From Fructobacillus durionis (GTDB lineage Bacteria > Bacillota > Bacilli > Lactobacillales > Lactobacillaceae), in contig NZ_FOLI01000003.1 of NCBI RefSeq assembly GCF_900112405.1, forward strand, positions 50,279-114,278: 64,000 nt of DNA. Direction: 5' to 3'. Position numbers and translations under genes: made by a program. Positions 55,126 to 63,839 of the stretch are shown here, in pieces. Each line of letters starts with the position of its first letter. The stretch's first letter is position 1. A model generated the notes under the pieces. The model did no database searches, was not told where the DNA came from, and worked only from the letters and a program-made list of their open reading frames with translations.

Positions 55126-56091
55126 TTAACGAAGTGCTTCTGCCTTTTTTGTATTGGCAAAGTGTAGTTTAGCAAAGTGGCTTAAATCTTTTCCTTGGTT
55201 CATTAGTTGAGCAGCTTTGCGGTCGGCTTCCTTACCTGCGCCAATTGGAAGGGTCATACCCGCTTCCTGACTGAGCTCTTTCATAGTGCGCAACTCGACG
55301 TAGCGGGCCAAAACGGATGCTGCAGCAACGGCAACGTGCTCGGATTCCCCCTTGGTAATGAAGTAGGTGGGAACGGTTGGCTTGACCTGACGGTTCTTAT
55401 CTAAATAGCGGTAGTAGGATGAACCCTGGACAAATTGGTCAACGAGAATGGCATCTGGTTTCTCGTTGGGACTAAGTTTGGCTAGCACCTGATTATGGGT
55501 GAAGTTATGGGAGAGGGCCTTCATTGCCACCACGTTTTGACCACTCTGTTGCTTTTGGTTATAAAAGTCGGGCGTGAGGTTCACGATGTGGTAGGGCAGG
55601 TTTTCGATGATGTAGGGAGCGAGCTCCTTGATTTTATCATCGGTTAACGTTTTTGAATCGGCGAAACCAAGCTTCCGTAGTTCGTTCACCTTATCGCGTG
55701 GGACGTAAACGGCGGCGGTTGTTAGAGAACCAAAGTAGGCACCGGCACCAACTTCGTCGGAACCAATCACTCCCCAGTCCGCAAAGCCAGCGGGTAATTT
55801 AGTGCGAGGCTTCTTACTATGTGATGCGGTTTTAGTTGAGGACAATGGTTTGCCTTCCTTTTTTGAAGAACTTGCGGTTTTCTTACTTTCGTATTGTTTG
55901 AATTTAACAGCTTCCCTTTCGGATTCTTGCCCTTGAAAGAGGACTTTCCCGGACTTATAGGCGGTAATGGTCACACCGTTCTTCTTTGCTTGAAAAAGAC
56001 TGTATGGTGGCGCTTTTGGAACATGCAAATCCGCATAGGTGGATTGTGCTTGCTTTAGGCCTTCTTTTGTCAGTAAAATCACAGTTTGCAT
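55126..56091 (-). CDS. rnhC: Ribonuclease HIII
   Basis: A 321-aa RNase H that cuts RNA in RNA-DNA hybrids. The N-terminal ~70 residues match the TBP-like substrate-binding domain, a Lys/Ser-rich linker follows (73-100), and the catalytic domain begins GSDEVGAGAYFGSL with the Asp-Glu pair; DAILVDQF and the GESEHVAVAAASVLAR segment follow. The usual GTGDYFG is changed to GAGAYFG. It is divergent from cvpA, in the common rnhC-cvpA-mutS2 layout without zapA. Confidence 0.94.
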   Translation of the reverse strand: MQTVILLTKEGLKQAQSTYADLHVPKAPPYSLFQAKKNGVTITAYKSGKVLFQGQESEREAVKFKQYESKKTASSSKKEGKPLSSTKTASHSKKPRTKLPAGFADWGVIGSDEVGAGAYFGSLTTAAVYVPRDKVNELRKLGFADSKTLTDDKIKELAPYIIENLPYHIVNLTPDFYNQKQQSGQNVVAMKALSHNFTHNQVLAKLSPNEKPDAILVDQFVQGSSYYRYLDKNRQVKPTVPTYFITKGESEHVAVAAASVLARYVELRTMKELSQEAGMTLPIGAGKEADRKAAQLMNQGKDLSHFAKLHFANTKKAEALR

Positions 56092-56177
56092 GCCTTAATT
56101 ATAGCAGTTTTAATGGTATAATTGACCTTATTCAAGGCAGGCTATTTAGTCTGCCTACTTTTGAGGAGGACAAGCCC

Positions 56178-56699
56178 ATGGTACTCATGTGGATTGCTAT
56201 TTTATTCTTAATTGTGATGACGCATTCGGGTTATCGGACAGGTTTTGTCATGTCTTTAACCCGTGTTGTCCTTTGGGGATTGATTCTCTATGTGGCAACG
56301 GTTTTGTCAAAGCCATTGTCAACGGTCTTTTCTGGTTGGATTTCTGGTCAATTCGCCCGGCCCTCCGTTCCAACAACCTGGGCTAATGATGGGTCAAGCT
56401 TCTTGGCCTCTGGCTTAGCCTTCGTCGTCATCATGATGGTAGGCTCCTTCATCGGGCATTTCTTATTACGTTCCATTCACTTTGTGCGTCGCCTACCTTT
56501 TCTCGGTAAAATCGATGGACTACTTGGCGCCTTACTAGAGCTGGCCTTTGGATTGGTTTTGACTTTTTTCTGCTTACAGATTTTGTCGGTGATTCCAAAC
56601 GCTTGGTTACAGGGACAATTTACGGAAAACCACTACTTGAGTGATTACTTGGATCAGTTCCCAATCATCTCTAACCAAATTTATCAGTGGTGGCTATAA
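56178..56699 (+). CDS. CvpA family membrane protein
   Basis: A 173-aa protein with four membrane segments, typical of CvpA (named after colicin V production; the cellular role is unclear). ATG 56178 has GAGGAGGA at eight bp. A TATAAT -10 is at 56117-56122. A longer frame overlaps rnhC on the other strand and is rejected. It is followed by mutS2 at 16 bp. Confidence 0.88.
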   Translation: MVLMWIAILFLIVMTHSGYRTGFVMSLTRVVLWGLILYVATVLSKPLSTVFSGWISGQFARPSVPTTWANDGSSFLASGLAFVVIMMVGSFIGHFLLRSIHFVRRLPFLGKIDGLLGALLELAFGLVLTFFCLQILSVIPNAWLQGQFTENHYLSDYLDQFPIISNQIYQWWL

Positions 56700-56715
56700 A
56701 TGAAAACGAGGTAAC

Positions 56716-59112
56716 ATGAATCAAAAAGTATTACAAACACTCGAATATAACAAGGTAAAGGATGAACTTTTACCATTTATTCAAACGGCACAGGGGAAGA
56801 AGACGGTTGAGGCCTTGCAGCCATCGTCTGACTACGACCAGGTGGCTGAATGGTTGCAGGAAACTGCCGAAGCTGCCATGGTAGAACGCTTACACGGTGG
56901 TATGGCACTTCCTGATTTGACTGACATCAAAGAACAGGTTCGCCGATTGCAGATTCAAGCTTCTTTGAATGGTAGCGAAATTGTTGCTTTGGCCAAGGTC
57001 TTGAAGGCGACCGCTGCAATTGCTCACTTCTTTGAGCGAATTCAGGCCGATGACATGCAGGACTCGGTACCACGTTTGCAAGCCAAAGTGGAACAGCTGG
57101 TCTTACTACCAGAACTCACGAAAAAGGTTCAGGAAACTGTGGACGATAACGGCCGTGTTTTGGATTCCGCATCTTCTGCTTTAGCCTCCTTCCGCCGTCA
57201 AATGACTGGTAAGGAAGAAGCAATTAAGCAGCGTTTGGCTAATTACACCCGTGGAAAGTCCGCACGCTATTTGTCAGAAACAATCGTGACAAAGCGTGCC
57301 GACCGCTACGTTCTTCCCGTCAAAGTCGAATACCGCCATCAAATTCCCGGTATCGTTCATGACCAAAGTCAGTCTGGTCAAACTTATTATATTGAACCAC
57401 AGGCCGTTGTAGAGTTGGCAAACGAACTGTCAGAGGTGCGCGTGTTGGCTTTGGCAGAAGAGGACCGTGTGTTAGCGGAACTCTCCGTCTTACTTTCGGA
57501 GCACTTGGAAGATTTGACGCAAAACGCCAACGTTTTGGGTCAGCTTGACTTTATCAATGCTAAGGCCCGCTTGGCCAAAGCACAAAACGCCATGGCCCCC
57601 GAGCTTTCAAGGGAAAAGGTTGTGGCCTTGAACCAGGCCTGGCATCCTTTGATTGGCGAGAAGAAGTCGGTTAAGAACGATATCTTACTCGGACAGGATT
57701 ATGAAACACTGATTATCACAGGACCTAACACCGGTGGTAAGACCATTACCATTAAGACTTTGGGCTTGCTACAGTTACTAGCACAGTCCGGGCTCTTCAT
57801 TACGGTTGATCGTCCTTCAACGGTGGCTGTCTTCGACGACATCTTCGCTGACATTGGGGATGAACAGTCGATTGAGCAGAACTTATCCACATTCTCCTCA
57901 CACATGGAAAATATTAAGGGAATTTTGTCTCGAACAGATGAAAATTCCTTGGTCATTTTTGATGAATTGGGTGCGGGAACGGATCCTGCTGAAGGTGCCG
58001 CTTTGGCCATGGCCATCCTGGACCGAACCAAGGCACTGGGTGCACGAACAATCGCAACAACCCACTATCCAGAGTTGAAGCTTTACGGGAACGAACGGCC
58101 CGGTACGGAAAACGCCTCGATGGTATTCGACGTCCAGACCTTGCAGCCAACTTATCAGCTGTTAATTGGGGTTCCAGGACAGTCAAACGCGCTGGCGATT
58201 GCTGCCCGTCTCGGCTTTGACCAGGAGATTTTGGCGGATGCCAAAACGATGGTCAACCCCGAGGACCAACAGCTAAACGATATGATTAAGGACTTGGTGG
58301 ACCAACGACAGAAAGCTAAGGAAGAGCGTGCACAGCTAGCGACTGAACGGAAGGACTTTGAGCAGGCAAAGAATGAGTTGGATGAGAAGACTTTGAAGCT
58401 TGAAAAGGACCAGGCCCGCGTCATGCTGGATGCTAAGAAGCAGGCCAACGAGCTTGTTTCAAAGACCAAGCACGAAGCTGAAAAGTTGATTAAAGAAATT
58501 CGTTCCGAACGTTTGGCAGGGGGCCAGCAGGCCAAGCTATCAGAACAGGACTTACAGAAGCAGAAGCAGGCAATTGCCGCCTTGCAACAGTCCGATAAGC
58601 TAGAGAAGAACAAGGTTCTTCAGAAGGCTAAGCGCGTCAAGGAGCTGAAGCCTGGGGATGATGTTGTTGTTTCTTCTTATAATCAACAGGGAACCCTGAT
58701 CAAGAAGCATAAGAACGACCAGTGGGAAGTTCAAATGGGTATCTTGAAGATGCTGGTTGATGAAGATGACTTAAAGAAGACGGAAGCAACGGCCAAGGCT
58801 CAGCAGGAAAAGAAGCAAAAGAAACGTCAGAAGGTTAGCACAACGGCCGCGGCCGGTCACACTGGTCGCGTACAAGCGAAGCTTGATTTGCGAGGGGTTC
58901 GCTATGAAGCAGCCTTGCACGAGTTAGACCGTTACCTTGATTCTGTTGTTTTGGGTAACCTTTCTTCGGTGGAAATTATCCACGGGAAGGGTTCTGGTGC
59001 ACTGCGTCAGGGCGTTACCCAGTTCTTGCGTTCGGACCGGCGCGTGAAGGAGTTCCATTTTGCATCAGCCAACGCTGGTGGGGATGGTGCGACAATCGTA
59101 ACGCTGCGTTAA
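56716..59112 (+). CDS. mutS2: Endonuclease MutS2
   Basis: A 798-aa protein: an N-terminal lever/clamp region, an ATPase with Walker A GPNTGGKTI (near 336-344), Walker B FDELGAGTDPAEGAA, a coiled coil (~520-650), and a C-terminal Smr endonuclease domain (LDLRGVRYEAALHELDR, IIHGKGSGALR). It acts on branched DNA or collided ribosomes, not classical mismatch repair. Full length. Confidence 0.97.
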   Translation: MNQKVLQTLEYNKVKDELLPFIQTAQGKKTVEALQPSSDYDQVAEWLQETAEAAMVERLHGGMALPDLTDIKEQVRRLQIQASLNGSEIVALAKVLKATAAIAHFFERIQADDMQDSVPRLQAKVEQLVLLPELTKKVQETVDDNGRVLDSASSALASFRRQMTGKEEAIKQRLANYTRGKSARYLSETIVTKRADRYVLPVKVEYRHQIPGIVHDQSQSGQTYYIEPQAVVELANELSEVRVLALAEEDRVLAELSVLLSEHLEDLTQNANVLGQLDFINAKARLAKAQNAMAPELSREKVVALNQAWHPLIGEKKSVKNDILLGQDYETLIITGPNTGGKTITIKTLGLLQLLAQSGLFITVDRPSTVAVFDDIFADIGDEQSIEQNLSTFSSHMENIKGILSRTDENSLVIFDELGAGTDPAEGAALAMAILDRTKALGARTIATTHYPELKLYGNERPGTENASMVFDVQTLQPTYQLLIGVPGQSNALAIAARLGFDQEILADAKTMVNPEDQQLNDMIKDLVDQRQKAKEERAQLATERKDFEQAKNELDEKTLKLEKDQARVMLDAKKQANELVSKTKHEAEKLIKEIRSERLAGGQQAKLSEQDLQKQKQAIAALQQSDKLEKNKVLQKAKRVKELKPGDDVVVSSYNQQGTLIKKHKNDQWEVQMGILKMLVDEDDLKKTEATAKAQQEKKQKKRQKVSTTAAAGHTGRVQAKLDLRGVRYEAALHELDRYLDSVVLGNLSSVEIIHGKGSGALRQGVTQFLRSDRRVKEFHFASANAGGDGATIVTLR

Positions 59113-59196
59113 TGACTTTATAAAACAAATGAACTATAGTTGTCTTTGAGAGTAGATGACTGATTAATTGAGGGTCTACGCCCCAAAAGGAGAAGG

Positions 59197-59547
59197 ATGG
59201 CAGAGAAGAAATATCCAGCCGGACAGTACCTATCCGCATTGTTCGGATACGCCCGTGACTTTAACTACAACCACTTGGTCTTTGAAGTGAACCGCTTTAA
59301 GGTGTCAGTTTCACTGCAACGTCGTTCAAATACCTATGGTAACGCTGATTTATTCTATTCATCAGCAGATCCTAAAGCCTTTGCACCAGTGTTGTCAGCC
59401 ATTAACCAGGCGATTGAAATCGCTGAGTTAGAAGGGGACCGTCAAGCAACGGTTAAGACCCCTGATTTAACTCGTGAGGAACAAATTTTCCAGTTTAAGC
59501 TCAAGGAATTTGGCCACGGCAAGTATTTGCTAGACTTAAGTATTTAA
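59197..59547 (+). CDS. Conserved-looking hypothetical protein, first of a pair
   Basis: I do not recognise this 116-aa protein. It has no signal or membrane helix, has mixed alpha/beta character, and carries aromatic residues (FGYARDFNYNHLVFEVNRF). AAAAGGAGAAGG precedes the ATG. It is followed 12 bp later by another unknown gene, and a common terminator ends the two, so they likely act together. It lies 84 bp after mutS2. Confidence 0.75.
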   Translation: MAEKKYPAGQYLSALFGYARDFNYNHLVFEVNRFKVSVSLQRRSNTYGNADLFYSSADPKAFAPVLSAINQAIEIAELEGDRQATVKTPDLTREEQIFQFKLKEFGHGKYLLDLSI

Positions 59548-59559
59548 GGAGGAGTTGCC

Positions 59560-60654
59560 ATGAAGCAGGGAAAATCAGCACAAATTAAAAAGTTTAAGAA
59601 GCAAAAAAGCTTGCAAAAGTTCCAGCAAAAGACGAAGTTATCCCCATTCGATTACAACGAATTTGCCGGATTTCTGCGTGCCCGCTTCTTCTTGACGAAG
59701 CAGCACAGCTACCAAAAGGCAACCTTTGAAGTGGCTTCGTTCTTCTTAGATGACTTAATTGCCACGATGGTTCAGCAGAACTTTTCAGACTTCACATCGG
59801 ATAAGCATGTGATTGTGAAGATGAACGAGGTGATGCAGGCGGCTTTGGTACAATCATCAGACCGTGACTGGCGCTACTTCATCTTGCTCATGCCAGTTTT
59901 GTATGATATTCAAGCCTTCCTAGCTAAGGAAGCATCTGTTTCTGACCGCTTCTCAGTACAAACAACCTCATTTGATCCAAACTTCTGGCGGATGATTGTT
60001 CGTACGGTTTTGGCAGTCAACTACTTCCGCTTTCAAGGACAAGATGTTGCCAAAGTCATGTCAGAGGGCAATGCCATCGATGATCTGCAATTTAAGTTCT
60101 TAAGCCAGGATGACAAGGATGATAACTTCGACCTTGAAACGATTGCAGAAGTCTACAAGGGATTGAAGGTCACGGAACCTAAGCTAGACGGCAAGGATGC
60201 GGATCCTCAGCCAGAGAAACTATCTACTGAAGCCATTGACGAAGAAGTGGCATTTGGTAAGCGAATGGTTGAGACTTTCCAGAAGACGGCGATTAAGGAC
60301 GTTGTTTCCGAACAGGAAGTGCAGATGTTGCTGGCCTTCCACAAGGGTTTGGCTGAAAAGTACAATGTGACACACCGTGAATGGACAAACGATTTGTTGA
60401 CGACTTTTGCAAAGAAAGACTTAATGGATTACTGGCAGCCTGAATGGGATTCACTCGATGGCCTCGGAGGCGAAATTGCCCAGTACATTAAGTTCTTGGA
60501 TAAGAAGAAGGCGGTTGATACGATTCGAATCGCTGCACTTGAATCTTGCGGACTGGATCACTACGTTGACATTAAGGCGGTCAATACCTTATTAGCAGCG
60601 ATGCCAATGAAGGAAGTGGAAGCTCTTTTAACAGATTCAAAGCGTCCTGAGTAA
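59560..60654 (+). CDS. Hypothetical 364-aa protein, second of the pair
   Basis: Not recognised. The N-terminal ~30 residues are very basic (Lys/Gln-rich, KQGKSAQIKKFKKQKSLQKF), suggesting nucleic acid or ribosome contact. The rest is soluble and mostly helical, with an acidic middle (~180-225, DDKDDN and later). No known catalytic motif is visible. AGGAGG precedes the ATG, and it is co-transcribed with the 116-aa gene. Confidence 0.75.
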   Translation: MKQGKSAQIKKFKKQKSLQKFQQKTKLSPFDYNEFAGFLRARFFLTKQHSYQKATFEVASFFLDDLIATMVQQNFSDFTSDKHVIVKMNEVMQAALVQSSDRDWRYFILLMPVLYDIQAFLAKEASVSDRFSVQTTSFDPNFWRMIVRTVLAVNYFRFQGQDVAKVMSEGNAIDDLQFKFLSQDDKDDNFDLETIAEVYKGLKVTEPKLDGKDADPQPEKLSTEAIDEEVAFGKRMVETFQKTAIKDVVSEQEVQMLLAFHKGLAEKYNVTHREWTNDLLTTFAKKDLMDYWQPEWDSLDGLGGEIAQYIKFLDKKKAVDTIRIAALESCGLDHYVDIKAVNTLLAAMPMKEVEALLTDSKRPE

Positions 60655-60663
60655 TTTATAAAA

Positions 60664-60701
60664 TAAAAAGACCAGTTACTATTTAGTAACTGGTCTTTTT
60701 A
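60664..60701. terminator. Bidirectional terminator
   Basis: A perfect 16-bp stem (60665-60680 with 60685-60700) with a 4-nt loop, between convergent genes. Confidence 0.93.
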
Positions 60702-60717
60702 AATGGGTTATTAACGA

Positions 60718-61038
60718 TTAGCCAATATGACGGAGAAGTTCGGGTGAAAGATGGTGGCATTGATTGGTGTGGATATCTTCAATTAGTAGTGCCCCAGCTC
60801 GGTCTTGAAAAAGGACACCGTAAAAGTCTTGAATATCTTCTTGATCAAAACCATAGTTCATTTGAACAGCAGTTGGTGTACCCGCGTTAATCGCATCTTC
60901 TAGGCGGTTAATCAAAACCGTGGTTGATTGTTGTTCTTTTAAGGGAACAAGAGCGAAGTGTTCTTTCATTTTATTCCAGGCTTGTTTAATCTGGTTGAAT
61001 CGATTGAATTGTGGTTGGGCTGAAAGCTTAGCTTGCAT
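60718..61038 (-). CDS. YolD-like protein under SOS control
   Basis: A 106-aa soluble protein. The pattern of a helical N-terminus, LINRLEDAINAGTPTAVQMNY and an end ALLIEDIHTNQCHHLSPELLRHI recalls the YolD-like family that accompanies Y-family DNA polymerases. The match is by pattern only. AGAGGAGG precedes the ATG. The promoter contains a perfect LexA box (61075-61088), so it should be induced by DNA damage. No polymerase gene is adjacent. Confidence 0.65.
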   Translation of the reverse strand: MQAKLSAQPQFNRFNQIKQAWNKMKEHFALVPLKEQQSTTVLINRLEDAINAGTPTAVQMNYGFDQEDIQDFYGVLFQDRAGALLIEDIHTNQCHHLSPELLRHIG

Positions 61039-61068
61039 CAGGCGCCTCCTCTTTATCTCTGTGACTTA

Positions 61069-61097
61069 AGTATACGAACAACCGTTCGTAAAATCAA
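61069..61097 (-). promoter_or_regulatory. Promoter of the YolD-like gene with embedded LexA box
   Basis: On the minus strand TTGATT (61097-61092), 17 bp, TATACT (61074-61069). The spacer is filled by CGAAC-N4-GTTCG (61075-61088), inside an 18-nt palindrome with flanking TA bases (61073-61090). LexA binding would directly block polymerase. Confidence 0.9.
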
Positions 61098-61271
61098 GTA
61101 AAAGCAATGATTAAATTTTGTGTAAGGCGAAATAAATCACTTAAAAAGTCTATAAATCAACGTTTTTTAAAAGAGAACAAATTTTCTTTTTGTTCGCCTT
61201 TTTATTCGTATAGCAAAAATGAATAGTAGAAAGTACTGTTTTGCTAAGGGGGGTTACCAACAGTTCTTTCA
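61098..61271. other. Non-coding gap before gmk
   Basis: AT-rich DNA with no coding frame that has a ribosome site. It holds a GAACAAA/TTTGTTC hairpin near 61165-61185 and an AGCAAAA/TTTTGCT inverted repeat near 61214-61245. No function assigned. Confidence 0.5.
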
Positions 61272-61300
61272 TTGAATTTCAAGCTTTTTCCTGTTAAAAT
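61272..61300 (+). promoter_or_regulatory. Promoter of gmk
   Basis: TTGAAT, 17 bp, TAAAAT with an extended TG (61295-61300). Confidence 0.82.
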
Positions 61301-61339
61301 ACTACTATTAGATACTAAATACGATAAAGAGGAAGCACA

Positions 61340-61942
61340 ATGACTGAACGTGGCTTGTTAATTGTCTTATCAGGGCCTTCTGGTGTTGGTAAAGGAACAG
61401 TTCGAAAGGCAATTTTTGAAGACGATGCAGTAGATTTTCGTTATTCCATTTCTGCAACAACTCGTAAGCCCCGCCCTGGGGAAGAAAATGGTAAGGATTA
61501 TTTCTTCGTTTCTCGTGAAGAGTTTGAAGATAAGATTCAAGCCGGAGACATGTTGGAATATGCCGAATACGTAGGAAACTACTACGGAACACCTCGTTCT
61601 TTCATTGAAGAAACACTTGCTTCAGGGCGAGATGTTTTCCTTGAAATTGATGTGCAAGGAGCTTTGCAAGTGAAGGCTAAGATGCCAGAAGGTGTTTACA
61701 TTTTCTTGACTCCACCTGATATTAAGAACTTGCGCCAGCGTTTAATTGGTCGTGGTACTGATTCTGCTGAAGTAATCGAAAAGCGTGTTGCTGCAGCTCG
61801 AGATGAATTGAAGAAGATGATTAACTATAACTATGCCGTTGAAAACGATGTAGTTGCTCATGCAGTTGATCGAATTAAAGCAATTATTACAGCCGAACGC
61901 CTTCGTGTGTCACGTGTCTTGGAACAAATTGCGGAACAGTAA
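61340..61942 (+). CDS. gmk: Guanylate kinase
   Basis: A 200-aa kinase that makes GDP from GMP. The P-loop GPSGVGKGT is at 12-20, followed by [12 protein letters not shown], the [15 protein letters not shown]-binding segment and [19 protein letters not shown] precedes the ATG. It is the first gene of gmk-rpoZ. It can be a (p)ppGpp target in Firmicutes (family knowledge). Confidence 0.97.
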   Translation: MTERGLLIVLSGPSGVGKGTVRKAIFEDDAVDFRYSISATTRKPRPGEENGKDYFFVSREEFEDKIQAGDMLEYAEYVGNYYGTPRSFIEETLASGRDVFLEIDVQGALQVKAKMPEGVYIFLTPPDIKNLRQRLIGRGTDSAEVIEKRVAAARDELKKMINYNYAVENDVVAHAVDRIKAIITAERLRVSRVLEQIAEQ

Positions 61943-61954
61943 AAGGAGAACACA

Positions 61955-62170
61955 ATGTTACTTTATCCATCAGTTGATAAGTTGCTCGAAAAGGTTGACT
62001 CACGTTACAAGTTGATTGCCTTGGCATCAAAGCGTGCCCGTGAATTGGATGCTGGTATGCCAGCTACTCAAGTAAAGTTCAACTCTGTTAAGTCAGTTGG
62101 CCAAGCACTTGAAGAAATCGAAGAAGGCGACGTGGTTATTAACCCTGTTGTCCAAGATTCAGAGGATTAA
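61955..62170 (+). CDS. rpoZ: RNA polymerase omega subunit
   Basis: A 71-aa protein with [25 protein letters not shown], the omega signature. It stabilises the RNA polymerase beta-prime subunit. It is 12 bp after gmk. In many relatives priA and fmt follow; here a cyclophilin gene comes next. Confidence 0.96.
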   Translation: MLLYPSVDKLLEKVDSRYKLIALASKRARELDAGMPATQVKFNSVKSVGQALEEIEEGDVVINPVVQDSED

Positions 62171-62171
62171 A

Positions 62172-62747
62172 ATGACAGACTTTCCACAGCTCAACGTAGG
62201 GCCCAATGATGTGCAAGCAACTTTGAAGACTAATTACGGGGACATTGCTTTGGCTTTGTTTCCTGAACAGGCTCCTAAAGCTGTTGAAAACTTCCTAACG
62301 CATGCTAAAGATGGCTATTACGATAATGTTCTCTTCCACCGTGTAATCAACGACTTCATGATTCAAACCGGTGACCCAGAAGGAACTGGTCGTGGTGGTG
62401 AGAGTATTTGGGGGAAGCCATTTAAGGATGAATTCTCAAAGGAACTCTTTAACATCCGGGGTGCCTTATCAATGGCCAACGCTGGACCAGGAACGAATGG
62501 TTCACAGTTCTTTATCGTTCAAAACAAGCATTTTCCAAAGCAAATGAAACCATATCTTGGTCGCTATGCAGAAGAAATTGCGACAGTCTACCAAGAGCAG
62601 GGTGGTACACCTTGGCTTGATGGTAAGCACACGGTATTTGGGCAAGTTGTTGATGGCATGGATGTTGTTGACAAAATTGCTTCTGCAAAAGCAGACCGTG
62701 CTGATCGTCCTTTAGAGGACATTGTGATTGAAAAAGTAGTCCTCTAA
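62172..62747 (+). CDS. Cyclophilin-type peptidyl-prolyl cis-trans isomerase
   Basis: A 191-aa PPIase: FHRVINDFMIQTGDPEGTGRGG and GALSMANAGPGTNGSQFFI form the active site (Arg, Phe, Met, Gln). No signal peptide is present, so it is cytoplasmic. It contains an insertion (KHFPKQMKPYLGRYAEEIA, ~122-145) typical of lactobacillar forms. ATG 62172 is one base after the rpoZ stop, with AGAGGA upstream; the longer upstream frame lies within rpoZ. Confidence 0.95.
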   Translation: MTDFPQLNVGPNDVQATLKTNYGDIALALFPEQAPKAVENFLTHAKDGYYDNVLFHRVINDFMIQTGDPEGTGRGGESIWGKPFKDEFSKELFNIRGALSMANAGPGTNGSQFFIVQNKHFPKQMKPYLGRYAEEIATVYQEQGGTPWLDGKHTVFGQVVDGMDVVDKIASAKADRADRPLEDIVIEKVVL

Positions 62748-62797
62748 CCGTTTGGTGAGGACTTTTTTACTATAAAAAACAGGGAAGGGTTAACCTG

Positions 62798-63211
62798 ATG
62801 AACTATAAAATTGGACAAAAGGTTACGGGTACCGTAACTGGAATTCAACCTTATGGCGCCTTTGTTAAATTAGATGAGGATACGCAGGGATTAATTCATA
62901 TCTCCGAATTGAAATCTGGTGTCGTTAAGAATCTATCGGATGAATTGTCTGTTGGTCAAAAAGTTTCGGCGATTGTATTAGATATTGATCAATATAGTCA
63001 AAAGATTTCGCTTTCTGTTCGTCAAGTACCTTTGATGAGCTTGGCTTATACACCAATTATAAAAAACAATAATGTAAAACGTCGTTTTTGGACAAACTAC
63101 CACTTGGATTTTGGGTTCGAACCAATTGCCTTAGCGATGCCTGGCTGGATGGCCGAAGCTTCGAAGCGTTTGCACCTGGATGATCAACAAAAGGGAGAGA
63201 AGACGAAATGA
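62798..63211 (+). CDS. S1 domain RNA-binding protein (YugI/CvfD-like, general stress protein 13 type)
   Basis: A 137-aa protein. Residues 1-75 are an S1 domain (GQKVTGTVTGIQPYGAFVKL, GLIHISEL, KISLSVRQ). The rest contains RRFWTNYHLDFGFEPIA, the signature tail of YugI/CvfD-type proteins, which bind the 30S subunit and control translation in other Firmicutes. It overlaps the next gene by 4 bp. Confidence 0.9.
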   Translation: MNYKIGQKVTGTVTGIQPYGAFVKLDEDTQGLIHISELKSGVVKNLSDELSVGQKVSAIVLDIDQYSQKISLSVRQVPLMSLAYTPIIKNNNVKRRFWTNYHLDFGFEPIALAMPGWMAEASKRLHLDDQQKGEKTK

Positions 63212-63579
63212 CAACAGTAGCGGCAACAGTAATTGCTTATCAAGATGATCTCCCATACTTTTTAGTAGAAGAAAAAGATGGTCATGATGATTTCTTAGTT
63301 GTTAAAGTTCATCAGCACCACGAAGAGACTTCCTTAGGTATGATTCTGAAGTCTTTTGCTGATTTGGGTGTGAAGGATTTCGATTCCTGGCGTTTGGGGG
63401 AGTTAGCAACAATCGAATTAGACGGAAATGAACAAGCACCGCTGTATTCATTTCATGTTGTTGATTTCGATGACGTTCAGAAAAAGCTTCCTGGTGGGTT
63501 AGTTTTTAAGTCTGGTGATGATATTCGTGACTTGTTGACTACAATTCAACCCTCGACCTTTACGTCCTTCGACGAATAA
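63208..63579 (+). CDS. Hypothetical protein, possibly degenerate Nudix-like fold
   Basis: A 123-aa soluble protein that I do not recognise. VAATVIAYQDDLPYFLVEE looks like the opening strand of Nudix-type folds, but no Nudix box follows (HHEETSLGMILKSF in its place). It is translationally coupled to the S1 protein (ATGA overlap) and ends before a long terminator. A binding instead of catalytic role is only a guess. Confidence 0.6.
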   Translation: MTTVAATVIAYQDDLPYFLVEEKDGHDDFLVVKVHQHHEETSLGMILKSFADLGVKDFDSWRLGELATIELDGNEQAPLYSFHVVDFDDVQKKLPGGLVFKSGDDIRDLLTTIQPSTFTSFDE

Positions 63580-63606
63580 GGGTATTAATTAATAGCCTTA
63601 ATATAG

Positions 63607-63648
63607 AAAAAGTCCTTGAATAAACAAACGTTTATTCAAGGACTTTTT
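63607..63648 (+). terminator. Strong terminator before the rRNA promoter region
   Basis: A perfect 19-bp stem (63607-63625 with 63630-63648) with loop AAAC, ending in Ts. Confidence 0.95.
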
Positions 63649-63696
63649 ATTCTCATTCGTCTTTAGAATATCCATCGATTTTCTTGAAAAAAAGCA

Positions 63697-63725
63697 TTGA
63701 CCGAACGGGGCAATGTCGGTATACT
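63697..63725 (+). promoter_or_regulatory. Probable rRNA operon promoter P1
   Basis: TTGACC (63697-63702), 17 bp, TATACT (63720-63725). Between P1 and P2 are two hairpins (TTGTTCC/GGGACAA near 63731-63750 and TTATCAAG/CTTGATAA near 63755-63776). Confidence 0.85.
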
Positions 63726-63803
63726 AATTATTGTTCCTTGCGAGGGACAAGCGGTTATCAAGTTTTGCTTGATAATCACCAGCAAAACTCATCAAAATAG
63801 TTG

Positions 63804-63832
63804 TTGCACAAGTTGCTAACATCTGTTACAAT
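63804..63832 (+). promoter_or_regulatory. Probable rRNA operon promoter P2
   Basis: TTGCAC (63804-63809), 17 bp, TACAAT (63827-63832), with the start near 63839. Tandem strong promoters are typical for rrn operons. Confidence 0.85.
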
Positions 63833-63839
63833 AAATGAG

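Noticed and set aside
61165..61185. Second SOS box before gmk
   Set aside because: GAACAAA and TTTGTTC arms exist but are separated by 7 bases, unlike the 4-base spacing of LexA boxes.
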